64,000 nt of DNA from Vibrio celticus (lineage in GTDB: Bacteria > Pseudomonadota > Gammaproteobacteria > Enterobacterales > Vibrionaceae), in contig NZ_AP025463.1 in assembly GCF_024347335.1 (NCBI RefSeq), positions 3,348,001-3,412,000 on the forward strand, written 5' to 3'. Below are positions 7,761 through 16,650 of the stretch, one piece after another. The position numbers and the translations under genes are program-made. Numbering within the stretch: position 1 is the stretch's first letter; the number at the start of each line of letters is the position of its first letter. The notes under the pieces are model-generated. The model made no database searches, was not told where the DNA came from, and worked only from the letters and a program-made list of their open reading frames with translations.

Positions 7761-7850
7761 CTTAAGCTCTTCGAATCTCGTTTACCCATACCACCCATCT
7801 GCTCTTAAGCTCTTCGAATCTCGTTTACTCGCATCCCGTATCTATGCTCA
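7761..7850 (-). repeat. Dispersed GATNCG-type repeat, copy 5 (two tandem units)
   Basis: The reverse-complement form appears twice: CTTAAGCTCTTCGAATCTCG followed by TTTACCCATACC, and again CTTAAGCTCTTCGAATCTCG followed by TTTACTCGCATCCCGTATC. The 20-base opening word is identical in both units. It lies beyond the gpmI terminator and is oriented with the gpmI gene (minus strand). Confidence 0.82.
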
Positions 7851-7867
7851 AATTCCAGATACAAAAA

Positions 7868-7893
7868 AACGGCCACACTCGCGTGCAGCCGTT
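7868..7893 (-). terminator. Intrinsic terminator of gpmI
   Basis: AACGGC (7868-7873) pairs with GCCGTT (7888-7893), with an inner CAC/GTG stem. On the minus strand the hairpin is followed by seven or more T residues. It lies 26 bp after the gpmI stop. Confidence 0.85.
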
Positions 7894-7918
7894 CTAGTAT
7901 TCGATGAAAGTTAAATGA

Positions 7919-9451
7919 TTACTTAACGATCACGTCACCTGACATTTCAGCTGGGATTGCGATACCAGATAGAGAAAGCATCGTTGGTGCTAAGTCAGAC
8001 AGCTTGCCGCCTTCTTTGAACTCAACGTCTTTACTGCCTACGTAGATAAGTGGAACTGGTAGGTTAGTGTGCGCCGTGTGGATGCCGCCCGTTTCTGGGT
8101 TTACCATCATTTCCGCGTTACCGTGATCCGCTGTGATTAGCAGCTGGCCATCGGCTTCTTTGATTGCTTCAACCACTTTGCCAAGACATTCGTCTAGCGA
8201 CTCTACCGCTTTAACTGCTGCATCGTAAACGCCAGTGTGGCCAACCATGTCACAGTTAGGGAAGTTACAAACGATAGCGTCGTATTTGCCGCCTTTGATT
8301 GCGGCAACAAGCTTTTCAGTTAGCTCTGGTGCGCTCATTTCTGGCTGTAGGTCGTACGTTGCTACTTTTGGAGAAGCAACAAGTTGACGCTCTTCGCCTT
8401 CGAACTCGTCTTCTTTACCACCATTGAAGAAGAACGTCACGTGCGCGTATTTCTCTGTTTCAGAGATACGTAGCTGCGTTTTGCCTTCTTTCGATAGCCA
8501 CTCACCGTAAGTGTTCTCTAGAGAAGCCGGTGGGAATGCACATAGCAGTGGAATGTCTGCTGCGTATTGAGTCAGCATCACGAAATCGATCGCTGGGAAT
8601 ACGTTACGAGCAAAGCCGTCGAAATCAGGCACGAATGCACGTGTGATTTCACGCGCACGGTCGGCACGGTAGTTCATGAAGATAACTGCATCGCCATCAA
8701 CGATAGCGACAGACTCTTCGCCTTCTGCTTTGATTTCAGTCGCTTTAACGAACTCATCGTTTTCATCACGAGCGTAAGCCGCTTCTAGGCCTGCTACTGC
8801 AGTGTCGAATGTGAATTCTGCTTTTGCTTGAGTCAGCAGGTCGTACGATTCTTGAACGCGATCCCAGTTGTTATCACGGTCCATTGCGTAGTAACGACCA
8901 ATAAGCGAAGCAACACGGCCTTTGCCTAGCTTAGCGAACAGTTCTTGGAAGCGTGCTAGTGTGTTTCCTGCGCTACGTGGCGGCGTATCACGACCGTCTA
9001 GGAATGCGTGCAGGTAGATTTTCTCTGCGCCACGCTCTGCTGCCATTTCAACAGCTGCATAGATGTGATCTTCATGAGAGTGAACGCCACCTGGAGACAT
9101 AAGACCCATGATATGAACCGCTTTGTCTGCTTTCACCGCTTTGTCGATAGCATTCACTAGCGTTTCAGTTTGGCCAAACTCGCCATCTGAAATTGACTTA
9201 GTAATACGAGTAAGATCTTGGTATACCACGCGACCCGCACCGATGTTGGTGTGACCCACTTCAGAGTTACCCATTTGGCCATCAGGTAGGCCTACATCTA
9301 AGCCAGAAGCCGAGATTAGCGTGTTAGGTTGGTTAGCAATAAGACCGTCTAAAACTGGAGTCTTAGCGTTCGCGATAGCGTTGTCTTGGTTGTCTTCACG
9401 GTAACCGTAACCGTCAAGGATCACTAGAGCCATTGGCTTCTTAGCTGACAT
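7919..9451 (-). CDS. gpmI: 2,3-bisphosphoglycerate-independent phosphoglycerate mutase
   Basis: A protein of about 510 residues beginning MSAKKPMALVILDGYGYRED, with the metal-binding DGYG and the phosphoserine nucleophile in GNSEVGH (Ser near 63), and metal ligands in ITADHGNAE and HTAHTNLP. The enzyme interconverts 3- and 2-phosphoglycerate in glycolysis using manganese. The start at 9451 is chosen because GAGG lies 8 bases upstream; the longer frame needs a TTG at 9469. The gene stands alone on the minus strand with its own terminator. Confidence 0.97.
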   Translation of the reverse strand: MSAKKPMALVILDGYGYREDNQDNAIANAKTPVLDGLIANQPNTLISASGLDVGLPDGQMGNSEVGHTNIGAGRVVYQDLTRITKSISDGEFGQTETLVNAIDKAVKADKAVHIMGLMSPGGVHSHEDHIYAAVEMAAERGAEKIYLHAFLDGRDTPPRSAGNTLARFQELFAKLGKGRVASLIGRYYAMDRDNNWDRVQESYDLLTQAKAEFTFDTAVAGLEAAYARDENDEFVKATEIKAEGEESVAIVDGDAVIFMNYRADRAREITRAFVPDFDGFARNVFPAIDFVMLTQYAADIPLLCAFPPASLENTYGEWLSKEGKTQLRISETEKYAHVTFFFNGGKEDEFEGEERQLVASPKVATYDLQPEMSAPELTEKLVAAIKGGKYDAIVCNFPNCDMVGHTGVYDAAVKAVESLDECLGKVVEAIKEADGQLLITADHGNAEMMVNPETGGIHTAHTNLPVPLIYVGSKDVEFKEGGKLSDLAPTMLSLSGIAIPAEMSGDVIVK

Positions 9452-9682
9452 AGGACTGACCTCGTTCAATTCAAAATAAATCGGTATAAAAACAAATTAG
9501 CGTAATTTTACTACAGTTTACAGTCAAAACTGTAGTGGAAGATCAAGAAAGGGCGCAGGTAGGCGGATCGGATATGAAAAAAAATGTCATTTGATGAACA
9601 ACTTTTCGCAGATATTATCTGCCTACTGTTCACTGCTTCCTTGAAAATAAAGCTCCCCCATCAGCGTGGTACACAACACACG

Positions 9683-10087
9683 TTAAGCCGTGCGATATTT
9701 TTTGTACACCAAAGACACCCCATACGCGAGCCCTAACCCCGTGAGATTAGCAAGCCAATCGTAAAAAGACGCATGACGCTCTACTTGGGTACCTTGCAAT
9801 AATTCAATGCCCCCACTCATGACCCAAAAGCCAGTTAACGTCATGACAAAATAACGCTGAGGAAGCGCAACGAAAGTCGTAAGCCCTAATACACAATACG
9901 CAAACGCATGTTTGATTTTATCAGCGCCCTCAAAGCTCATCACTGTGGCGGAGTAATTCGGCGTAAGCGATAAATAAAAAATACCGACCAACACACACAA
10001 TAAAGCCAACTTGGTGGTTATCGGGACCATTCGTGGAGAAAGCCATCTAGAGCGGCTGAAGACAACCGATGTGTCATTCATTGACAT
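9683..10087 (-). CDS. VanZ-like family membrane protein
   Basis: A protein of 134 residues with four hydrophobic segments and the VanZ-family pattern DKIKHAFAY near the second segment and GGIELLQ...DWLANLTG near the end. VanZ relatives are small inner-membrane proteins; VanZ itself gives low teicoplanin resistance, but most family members have no known job. The gene lies between gpmI and galE on the minus strand with about 190-bp gaps on both sides, so it is probably monocistronic. The function cannot be named from sequence. Confidence 0.8.
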   Translation of the reverse strand: MSMNDTSVVFSRSRWLSPRMVPITTKLALLCVLVGIFYLSLTPNYSATVMSFEGADKIKHAFAYCVLGLTTFVALPQRYFVMTLTGFWVMSGGIELLQGTQVERHASFYDWLANLTGLGLAYGVSLVYKKYRTA

Positions 10088-10100
10088 AAATATTTCTACT

Positions 10101-10140
10101 GGTTAATTAGTTAGTGGTTAATTGGTTAATTGGTTAATTG
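10101..10140. repeat. 8-bp tandem repeat GGTTAATT
   Basis: Three perfect consecutive copies of GGTTAATT (10116-10139), with one more copy at 10101-10108 slightly offset. It lies 14-50 bp before the VanZ-like gene start, where a change in copy number could alter promoter spacing. Confidence 0.85.
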
Positions 10141-10219
10141 GTAAGTGCATTGAACGTCATGATTGCTCACGGTAACGAAAAAATTTCCAGACATCATGAT
10201 CTATGATTCATCAGACAAA

Positions 10220-10245
10220 AAAGGGGCGGCTTTAGCCGACCCTTT
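10220..10245 (-). terminator. Intrinsic terminator of galE
   Basis: AAAGGGGCGGC (10220-10230) pairs with GCCGACCCTTT (10235-10245), one mismatch, loop of four. On the minus strand it is followed by a run of T. It lies 34 bp past the galE stop. Confidence 0.88.
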
Positions 10246-10278
10246 CACGATCGTAAATCTATACCCACGAAAGATCGA

Positions 10279-11289
10279 TTATTGATATCCTTCAGGATTT
10301 TTCGATTGCCAACGCCATGTATCTTCGACCATCGTTTTCAGTGATCGCGTGGCTTTCCAGCCAAGTACTTGCTTAGCATAACTTGGATCAGCCCAACATT
10401 CCGCAATATCTCCTGCGCGACGCGGCAACACCAGATAAGGCACAGCTCGTTGTGAGGCTTGCTCAAACGCCGCGACCATTTCAAGCACGCTGTTACCTTG
10501 ACCTGCTCCTAAGTTGAAGACATGCAAACCTTGCTGGCTACCCACCTTATTTAGCGCAGCTAAATGACCTTCAGCCAAATCAACCACGTGGATATAGTCG
10601 CGTACACCAGTGCCGTCTGGCGTGGGGTAATCATTACCAAACACACCGAGCTTATCGCGGCGGCCCACCGCCACTTGCGCGACAAATGGCAACAGATTAT
10701 TGGGAATGCCTTGAGGATCTTCCCCCAGTAAACCCGACTCATGTGCGCCGACAGGGTTAAAATAACGAAGGAGCGTTATGCTCCATTCTGGGTTCGCTTT
10801 ATGAAAATCCGTTAGGCACTCTTCCACCATCAGCTTACTGCGCCCGTAAGGGTTAGTGGCTGACGTTGGGAAATCTTCTCGGATCGGCACCGAAGCCGGA
10901 TCACCATACACCGTTGCCGACGAGCTAAAAATAATGCTCTTCACGCCAACTTTATCCATCTCACTCACCAGGTTCAATGTCCCCGAGACGTTGTTATCGT
11001 AATACATTAACGGTTTTTTGACGGATTCCCCGACCGCTTTAAGGCCTGCAAAGTGAATGACACCCGCGATGTCATGCTCAGCAAAAATAGTTTGAAGAAT
11101 GGCCGAGTCACGAATGTCACCCTGATAGAAGGCGGGTTTAACACCTGAGACGTGTTTTACACGATCTAACACAATCTCTTTGCTGTTGTAGAGATTATCC
11201 AAAATAATGGGCGTGATACCTGCCTCAATCATTTGAATGCAAGTATGACTGCCAATATAACCGGTACCACCAGTCACTAAGATTTTCAT
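10279..11289 (-). CDS. galE: UDP-glucose 4-epimerase
   Basis: A protein of 336 residues with the NAD-binding GGTGYIGSH at the N terminus, the Ser-Ser-Ala of FSSSATVYG and the catalytic Tyr-Lys in NPYGRSKLMVEE. It interconverts UDP-glucose and UDP-galactose, supplying UDP-Gal to LPS and capsule. Length and motifs are normal. It is on the minus strand after galU but separated from it by 372 bp with a galU terminator, so the two are probably separate units serving the same nucleotide-sugar pool as the polysaccharide locus next door. Confidence 0.97.
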   Translation of the reverse strand: MKILVTGGTGYIGSHTCIQMIEAGITPIILDNLYNSKEIVLDRVKHVSGVKPAFYQGDIRDSAILQTIFAEHDIAGVIHFAGLKAVGESVKKPLMYYDNNVSGTLNLVSEMDKVGVKSIIFSSSATVYGDPASVPIREDFPTSATNPYGRSKLMVEECLTDFHKANPEWSITLLRYFNPVGAHESGLLGEDPQGIPNNLLPFVAQVAVGRRDKLGVFGNDYPTPDGTGVRDYIHVVDLAEGHLAALNKVGSQQGLHVFNLGAGQGNSVLEMVAAFEQASQRAVPYLVLPRRAGDIAECWADPSYAKQVLGWKATRSLKTMVEDTWRWQSKNPEGYQ

Positions 11290-11456
11290 GTTCGTTTCCT
11301 ATCCTTTTATCACTTTTCACCGCGAAGCCTGCCGATGATAAAACAAGTTTTAAGCATTCAATCGCACATAATTTAGTGTCAAAGCCCTTTAATGTATTTA
11401 GGCACGACGAGAAAAACCAAACTGTATACGACGGCAGTATGCTTTTAAAAGCCTTT

Positions 11457-11480
11457 ATGCTTATGCTTATGCTTATGCTT
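11457..11480. repeat. 6-bp tandem repeat ATGCTT, four copies
   Basis: Four perfect consecutive ATGCTT units, with a further ATGCTTTT 20 bp upstream. It lies about 170 bp upstream of the galE start. Such a repeat is prone to slippage; any effect on galE expression is speculative. Confidence 0.85.
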
Positions 11481-11609
11481 AAACATCAGGTTAAAGATAT
11501 ACGTGAGGTTCAAGTCGCTTTAACAACTCAGACGTCACTTTTATGCCGGTAATTATCAATAATTTTAATTGTAGTTATTTTCACATTAAGTAAGTACGTA
11601 CAATCAAAA

Positions 11610-11639
11610 AAGGACTAGATACAAAAGTAACTAGCCCTT
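11610..11639 (-). terminator. Intrinsic terminator of galU
   Basis: AAGGACTAGATA (11610-11621) is nearly complementary to TAACTAGCCCTT (11628-11639), with T6 following on the minus strand. It lies 22 bp beyond the galU stop. Confidence 0.8.
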
Positions 11640-11661
11640 CTTATTTCAATCCAAAAAACCA

Positions 11662-12549
11662 CTAAGCCGTTTCTGTTTCTTCAATCACTTTCACGGTTGG
11701 CTTTTTAGCTAGTTCTGCACTTGGCGCTTTCTTATAGAAGGTTTCAAAACAATGGTTAGTTGCTTCGATATACCCTTCTACGCTACCACAATCAAAACGT
11801 TGACCTTTAAACTTATACGCAATAACACAGCCTGATTTTGCTTGTTTTAGTAATGCATCGGTAATTTGGATTTCACCACCTTTACCCGGCTCTGTTTGTT
11901 CAATCAGCTCAAAGATATCAGGGGTAAGGATATAACGACCAATGATCGCCAAATTACTTGGTGCAGTGCCAGGTTCAGGTTTTTCGACCATATCATCGAT
12001 ACGGAAGATATCATCTTTAATCATCTCTCCGGAAATCACGCCATATTTGTGCGTTTCTGATTCTGGTACTTCTTGCACTGCGACAATTGAGCAGCGGAAC
12101 TGCTTGTACAATTCGACCATTTGCGCCAAAACGCCCTGCTGTTCGTTAACACACAAATCATCAGCCAATACTACTGCAAATGGTTCATCACCCACAAGTT
12201 CACGACCCGTCAAAATAGCGTGACCTAAGCCTTTCATCTCACGCTGGCGAATATAGGTGTAGCTTGCAGAGTCAATCAAGCCACGAATATCATCCAACAA
12301 AGACTCTTTACTGGTACCCATGATTTGGTGTTCAAGTTCGTAATTCTTATCAAAGTGGTCCATCAACGAGTGTTTACCACGACCCGTTACGATGCACATA
12401 TCACTCATACCGGCTTGGATCGCTTCTTCTACTCCGTACTCAATGAGCGGTTTGTTCACCACTGGCATCATTTCTTTTGGCATAGATTTGGTAGCAGGAA
12501 GGAAGCGAGTTCCGTAACCAGCCGCAGGGAAAAGGCATTTTTATCATGC
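11662..12549 (-). pseudogene. galU: UTP--glucose-1-phosphate uridylyltransferase with a frameshift at codon 3
   Basis: The downstream frame encodes GalU from MPKEMMPVVNKPLIEYGVEE to the end (273 residues), with the usual GKGGEIQITDAL region. Upstream, in the same frame, the bases encode FPAAGYGTRFLPATKS, the nucleotide-binding loop, but no in-frame start exists. The expected ATG (12547-12549) reads ATG ATA followed by an A-run of total length five; four or seven A would join it to the coding frame. As written, only a start at ATG 12483 is possible, which loses the G-x-GTR motif needed for catalysis. GalU makes UDP-glucose, the precursor for GalE and both Ugd copies here. This is either a real slip mutation, which would affect LPS and capsule, or a sequence error. 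Confidence 0.85.
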
Positions 12550-12661
12550 TTATTAATCTTTTAGTAACTGACTTGGTTTATATTACACGTCAATTGAAAA
12601 TGCTCCCCAACAGTGCAAATAAATATGTGTGTTTATTCGTAATAGGAAATCGAATATAATC

Positions 12662-12691
12662 TTGATACAAAACGTCAAATTTACGTATTAA
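12662..12691 (+). promoter_or_regulatory. Candidate sigma-70 promoter of the sugar transferase gene
   Basis: TTGATA (12662-12667) and TATTAA (12686-12691) are separated by 18 bases and lie about 22 bp before the start at 12714. Both boxes resemble the sigma-70 consensus. This is a pattern match only. Confidence 0.35.
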
Positions 12692-12713
12692 CTCATTTAT
12701 AAATGGCTAGAAC

Positions 12714-13703
12714 ATGAAAACAACAGTGTTAAACAGACAAGCTCTAGATGCTGAGACTCAAAGTGTTAGTACAGATGAAAAAAGTAGAGTGCCAATCGAT
12801 AAGCCCACGACGAAAATCATACATATCTACTGTCCTGAGCAATGTATTGAAACATTAAACTCTGTTTTATCTAGACATGACCTAGACTACGATATCAATA
12901 ACTACACAATCAGGGACTTTAAAGGTGAAACGTTATGTCACTTTAAAAGTGTAGAGCTTACTGAAGAGCATCGTACATTTTTAATTGGTGCTACAGAACT
13001 TGGTGCGTGGGTTGAGCCACTAGTGAGCTACTTTGATAGAACGCTTGGCTATACTGAAACGGAACTGCTCCACAGCGGGTACTTTCTACACCAAAAAGCC
13101 TTTTCAATTCTTTCCAACAAGAAAAACGAAAATGAAAAACGCTTCATAGACTTATTGTTTGTTTTTATGATTGGCTTAATTGCCATCCCTATCGGGCTTT
13201 TAACCGCTGCATTAATCAAACTTGAATCACCAGGCCCTATCTTTTTTAAACAACGACGTACTGGCCAATACAATCAAGAGTTTGAAGTTATCAAATTCCG
13301 TTCAATGCGTAACGATGCAGAAAAGAATGGTGCTCAGTGGGCAACGAAGAATGATGCTAGAGTAACTAAAGTCGGTAACTTTATTCGTAAGACACGTATT
13401 GATGAACTGCCACAGTTAATCAACGTATATAAAGGTGAGATGTCGATGGTAGGCCCACGTCCTGAACGTGAGGTGTTTATTGAGGATCTAGAAAAAGAGA
13501 TCCCATACTACCGTTTTCGCCACGCAGTAAAACCTGGAGTCACTGGGTTAGCTCAAGTTAAGTACCCATACGGCGCCTCTGTTGAAGACGCAGTTTGGAA
13601 GCATAAATTTGATATTTACTACATTAAGCACCAGAACTGGCGTATGGAATTGAAGATTCTATTCTTAACTGTTAAGACCGTTGTTTTTGGTATGGGGAGA
13701 TAG
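12714..13703 (+). CDS. Undecaprenyl-phosphate sugar-1-phosphate transferase (initiating transferase)
   Basis: A protein of 329 residues. Residues 145-170 form the membrane-associated helix of the bacterial sugar transferase domain (KRFIDLLFVFMIG), followed by SPGPIFFKQRR, the KFRSM motif (194-198), RIDELPQLINV and the MVGPRPE motif. These are the hallmarks of WcaJ/WbaP-type enzymes that put the first sugar phosphate on undecaprenyl phosphate at the inner membrane. The N-terminal 140 residues lack the usual four-helix region and look soluble. The sugar cannot be read from sequence. It is co-oriented with a GT2 gene 3 bp downstream and is the only initiating transferase seen for this locus. Confidence 0.92.
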   Translation: MKTTVLNRQALDAETQSVSTDEKSRVPIDKPTTKIIHIYCPEQCIETLNSVLSRHDLDYDINNYTIRDFKGETLCHFKSVELTEEHRTFLIGATELGAWVEPLVSYFDRTLGYTETELLHSGYFLHQKAFSILSNKKNENEKRFIDLLFVFMIGLIAIPIGLLTAALIKLESPGPIFFKQRRTGQYNQEFEVIKFRSMRNDAEKNGAQWATKNDARVTKVGNFIRKTRIDELPQLINVYKGEMSMVGPRPEREVFIEDLEKEIPYYRFRHAVKPGVTGLAQVKYPYGASVEDAVWKHKFDIYYIKHQNWRMELKILFLTVKTVVFGMGR

Positions 13704-13705
13704 AA

Positions 13706-14515
13706 GTGAGTTCAAAATTCTCCGTATTATGCTCTCTATACTTTAAAGAAGAGCCCGCTTATCTAGAGCAATGCTTCGAGAGCTTAGCTTGGCAAACACT
13801 TGAAGCCAACGAAGTAGTTGTAGTTCATGATGGCCCTTTAACTGATGCTCTATACGAAACGTTAGATAAATGGAAAAAAAAGCTTCCTATCAAAGAAGTT
13901 ATTTTACCTAGCAATGTAGGCTTAGGAGAAGCTTTAAACGCAGGGTTAAAAAAATGCAGCTATGATTTGGTAGCGAGGGTTGATACCGATGATATTAACC
14001 ACTTAGATCGATTCGATAAACAGATCACTTATATGGATTTAAATAAAAATATCGCCGCCTTAAGTTGCGACATAAACGAATTTGAAACAGACCCAAATTT
14101 ACCTTCTAGAATTAGAGCTGTGCCTAAATCAGAAAATATTGAAGCTTACTCTCTTAGACGTAATCCTATGAATCATATGGCTGTAATATTCAGAAAAACA
14201 GCAATAATCGATGTTGGTAGTTATCAACACCTTCATTTTATGGAAGATTATTATTTATGGATTCGAATCCAAGCTAAAGGTTACAAATTACACAATTTAA
14301 AGGAAACGTTGGTTAGTGCAAGAGTAGGAAATGGTATGTTAGAAAGGCGTAGAGGAATAGACTATGCGAAAAGTGAATTAAGAATAATGCATTTGATGTA
14401 CGATTTAAAGCTAACTAAGAATCCGTCAACATTTTTTTACTTCCTTGCGCGAGCATCCATACGTTTACTTCCAACCTCGTTATTATCAAATATATACAAT
14501 TTTAGCAGAAAATAA
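13706..14515 (+). CDS. Glycosyltransferase family 2 (amylovoran AmsE-like)
   Basis: A protein of 269 residues with a GT-A fold pattern: FSVLCSLYFKEEP at the start, VVVHDGP, NVGLGEALNAGL and the metal-binding ARVDTDD near residue 97. Such enzymes add a sugar to a lipid-linked oligosaccharide on the cytoplasmic face. The start is a GTG 3 bp after the stop of the initiating transferase gene, so the two are coupled. It probably adds one of the first sugars after the initiating one; donor and acceptor are unknown. ISAs1-family debris begins 24 bp beyond its stop. Confidence 0.88.
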   Translation: MSSKFSVLCSLYFKEEPAYLEQCFESLAWQTLEANEVVVVHDGPLTDALYETLDKWKKKLPIKEVILPSNVGLGEALNAGLKKCSYDLVARVDTDDINHLDRFDKQITYMDLNKNIAALSCDINEFETDPNLPSRIRAVPKSENIEAYSLRRNPMNHMAVIFRKTAIIDVGSYQHLHFMEDYYLWIRIQAKGYKLHNLKETLVSARVGNGMLERRRGIDYAKSELRIMHLMYDLKLTKNPSTFFYFLARASIRLLPTSLLSNIYNFSRK

Positions 14516-14538
14516 TAACAAAAATACGCGAATAGTAT

Positions 14539-14759
14539 CAGGGCAAGATTACGAAGCCCCTTGCCCTGCAAGGACTTGCGAAAGGTAGCTGTTGTTACGG
14601 TTCGCTTTTTTCTTTTTATCCCTGCTTTGAAGCTGGTTTCTTCCGTCAGCAGTTTTAAAGCAATATGCCTTATCACAGCTAAGTTCTCACCAGCTTGCTC
14701 TCAGCGTATCCGACATTCATCTTCTTTAAAACCTACGTCTAATCGCCAGTGCATCTGAT
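14539..14759 (-). pseudogene. ISAs1-family transposase, 3' exon of a gene split by a group II intron
   Basis: Read on the minus strand from 14759 it encodes QMHWRLDVGFKEDECRIR, then an in-frame TGA, then EQAGENLAVIRHIALKLL...TFRKSLQGKG, the C-terminal third of an ISAs1-family transposase. The element ends at 14539 in the terminal repeat CAGGGCAAGATTACG, which is nearly the same as the end of the second ISAs1-family copy near 23237. Joined to 16651-16920 across the intron the frame is exact. The TGA shows the transposase is dead. About 120 bp here is repeated at 16926-17067. Confidence 0.85.
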
Positions 14760-14799
14760 GGTGAGTAGACCGTGGGAGCTTCCCCCACAGCCTCTCGCA

Positions 14800-14833
14800 G
14801 AACGGTACGTGAACCTCTCAATTCATACCGCTC
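14800..14833 (-). ncRNA. Group II intron domain V
   Basis: Read on the minus strand this 34-nt segment opens GAGCGGTA and closes TACCGTTC, giving an 8-bp stem that contains the AGC catalytic triad, with an inner TGAA/TTCA stem. A second hairpin (domain VI, 14761-14799) follows before the intron end. Position just after the maturase frame fits the standard layout. Confidence 0.8.
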
Positions 14834-14836
14834 CCA

Positions 14837-16082
14837 TCAAGCAAACGCACCTAACATTCCTTGCTTCCAATGGGCAAACAAGTGGGGGTTCTGCTCTGAA
14901 ATCCTTTCCAAGAATCTCATTGCTTGTGTTTTGTGACGTCGTAATGGCTTAAACTTTCGTCTCGCCCAACGAACCAGAGCTTTATTTACGTGCCTGCACA
15001 TGCCATACAGTGCCGAGCGATAGTAGCGACCATAGTAGTTGATCCACCCGTTTATCATTGGGTTTAACCACTTAGCCATTTGCGCTATGCTAAGTTCTGT
15101 TTTCATCCGCACTCGTAACTTTCTAATTTTCAATCTCATTGATTTTAATGCTGATTTGCTCACTGCCGGCGAGAAGCTTAAAAATAAGCTATTGCGTTTC
15201 CAGTTTTTGCAAACCCTACGCATAAAGGTATAGCCAAGAAAGTCGAAACTGGTATGTTCCGAATCACCTTTTCTACTCCCATCTTTACAATATACTATTT
15301 TGGTTTTTGTGGGGTGGAGCTCAAGTCCACAATCCTCAAAACGAGCTTTCAGAGCCTCAAGCATCTGCTGAGCTTCGCTTTCAGTATTACAATGAACCAA
15401 ACCATCATCAGCATAACGGCACCATAATGTTTTGGGAAATGCTTTTGTAGCCATTTATCAAAACATAATGTAGAAATAGGTTCGCTAATACAGGGCTAAT
15501 AACGCCACCTTGCGGTGTCCCCATCTGCCTAGTTTTGAGGTCGCCATCTTCCATTTGCATCGGTGCTACTAGCCAGCGCTCTATATACAACCTTACCCAA
15601 GTGAGATTGGTGTGTTTATATACCGCTTTAAGTAACAGATCATGCCGAATGTTATCGAACAGCCCTTTAATATCAAACTCAAGTACCCAGTTATAGTTCC
15701 AACATCGCTTACGAGTGACACCTATAGCATCAAGCGCTGATTTATTAGGTCTATACCCATATGAGTCTGGCAAAAAGATCCGCTCAACCTTTGGCTCAAA
15801 TTCAAGTTTTACGACCATTTGTGCGATCCGATCGCTTACCGTTGGTATACCTAAAATCCGTTCTCCTCCACTTTTCTTCGGTATACTTACCGCTTTAACT
15901 GGAGGTGGAAAATAGGTGCCAGAAGATAATCGATTCCAGATCTTATAAAGATTACCTTTTAGATTTCTTTCGAAACCTTCAATAGATTGATTATCAACTC
16001 CTGCACTTCCTTTATTAGCTTTAACTAATTCGTAGGCGTGCTTCACTGCCCACTTTGAAATGGTAAATGGTTTTGCTTCCAT
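14837..16082 (-). pseudogene. ltrA: Group II intron reverse transcriptase/maturase, frameshifted
   Basis: The first part (224 residues from 16082) carries RT motifs: KGSAGVDNQSI, IPKKSGGERILGIPTV, VLEFDIKGLFDNI and GTPQGGVISPVLANLFLHY. The second part (to 14837) carries the YADD active site, the LHPTKTKIVYC region, FDFLGYTF and the maturase thumb with INYYGRYYR. No HNH endonuclease domain is seen. The parts are in different frames. Adding one base at the T4/A4 runs at 15460-15463 and at 15430-15433 restores a continuous protein of about 415 residues reading FDKWLQKHFPKTLWCRYADD. Start at 16082 fits the family. It is either a decayed maturase or carries two sequencing errors. Confidence 0.9.
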
Positions 16083-16650
16083 CTATAGCTTCCTCCTACC
16101 ATTTGGTAGTTGAGCTAAACATGCAAGCAGCTTGACGCAACCCCTTCGCTCCATGTTCATTACAAACACTTCAACACTACTACGAGTTGCTCCGTCCCAG
16201 TATCACACATCGGTACTCTCATACTCATAAATTCAGTTACTTGTACTTCTTCCTTAGCATTGTGATGACTGGTTCCCGCAGTTCCCACAAAGAGCCCGAT
16301 ACAAAGTCATGCCCACTATACGCCGGACACCGCTTACACAGCATTCGGAATTAACCTGCAAACTTATCTCGAGAGATAGAAACGCCCTCGATTTTGATGT
16401 CAGTCTCTGGATTACGACGCGTCAACATAGGTTCGCTATAACTCATCTCTTTGTACCCTACCTGCCGAACTTGAGTTCGTACTTTTACTTCAACGCTTAT
16501 GACCATCACTCTTAATGACAGCCACTTGAAGTGGTTTGAAGCCAGCTTCCGACAGCAGACTTCGGTGGACCTACCACCATCTCTTCATGAGCTTATGCTC
16601 AAGACTAGAAACACATCCTTATGCTGCTAACCTATGTGCCTGCGGCACAC

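Larger units (their letters stand above)
7580..7918. other. Intergenic region hepT to gpmI (339 bp)
   Basis: No gene is supported. It contains hepT upstream sequence, a two-unit block of the dispersed repeat (7761-7850) and the gpmI terminator. A long plus-strand open frame covering this region is antisense to hepT and through the repeat, and lacks family features. Confidence 0.6.
11290..11661. other. Intergenic region galE to galU (372 bp)
   Basis: No gene is seen. It contains the galE upstream region, a hexanucleotide tandem repeat (11457-11480) and the galU terminator (11610-11639). Confidence 0.7.
14760..16650 (-). mobile_element. Group II intron inserted in an ISAs1-family transposase gene
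   Basis: On the minus strand the element starts GTGTG at 16650 (consensus GTGYG) and ends near 14760-14761 after a recognisable domain V and VI. It carries an LtrA-type maturase reading frame. Removing 14760-16650 joins ATC GAA A to AT CAG ATG and restores the conserved HWSIENQMHW of ISAs1-family transposases, which places both boundaries almost to the base. About 560 bp between the 5' end and the maturase start would hold domains I-III. Length is about 1.89 kb, typical for bacterial introns with a maturase. The maturase frame is broken, so the copy may not move on its own. Confidence 0.88.

Noticed and set aside
7498..7914. A 138-codon plus-strand open frame
   Set aside because: Its first part is antisense to hepT and its latter part is the dispersed repeat and the gpmI terminator; no family features.
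11457..11480. Plasmid- or phage-type origin iterons
   Set aside because: Only four 6-bp copies and no replication gene next to them; a simple slippage repeat explains it.
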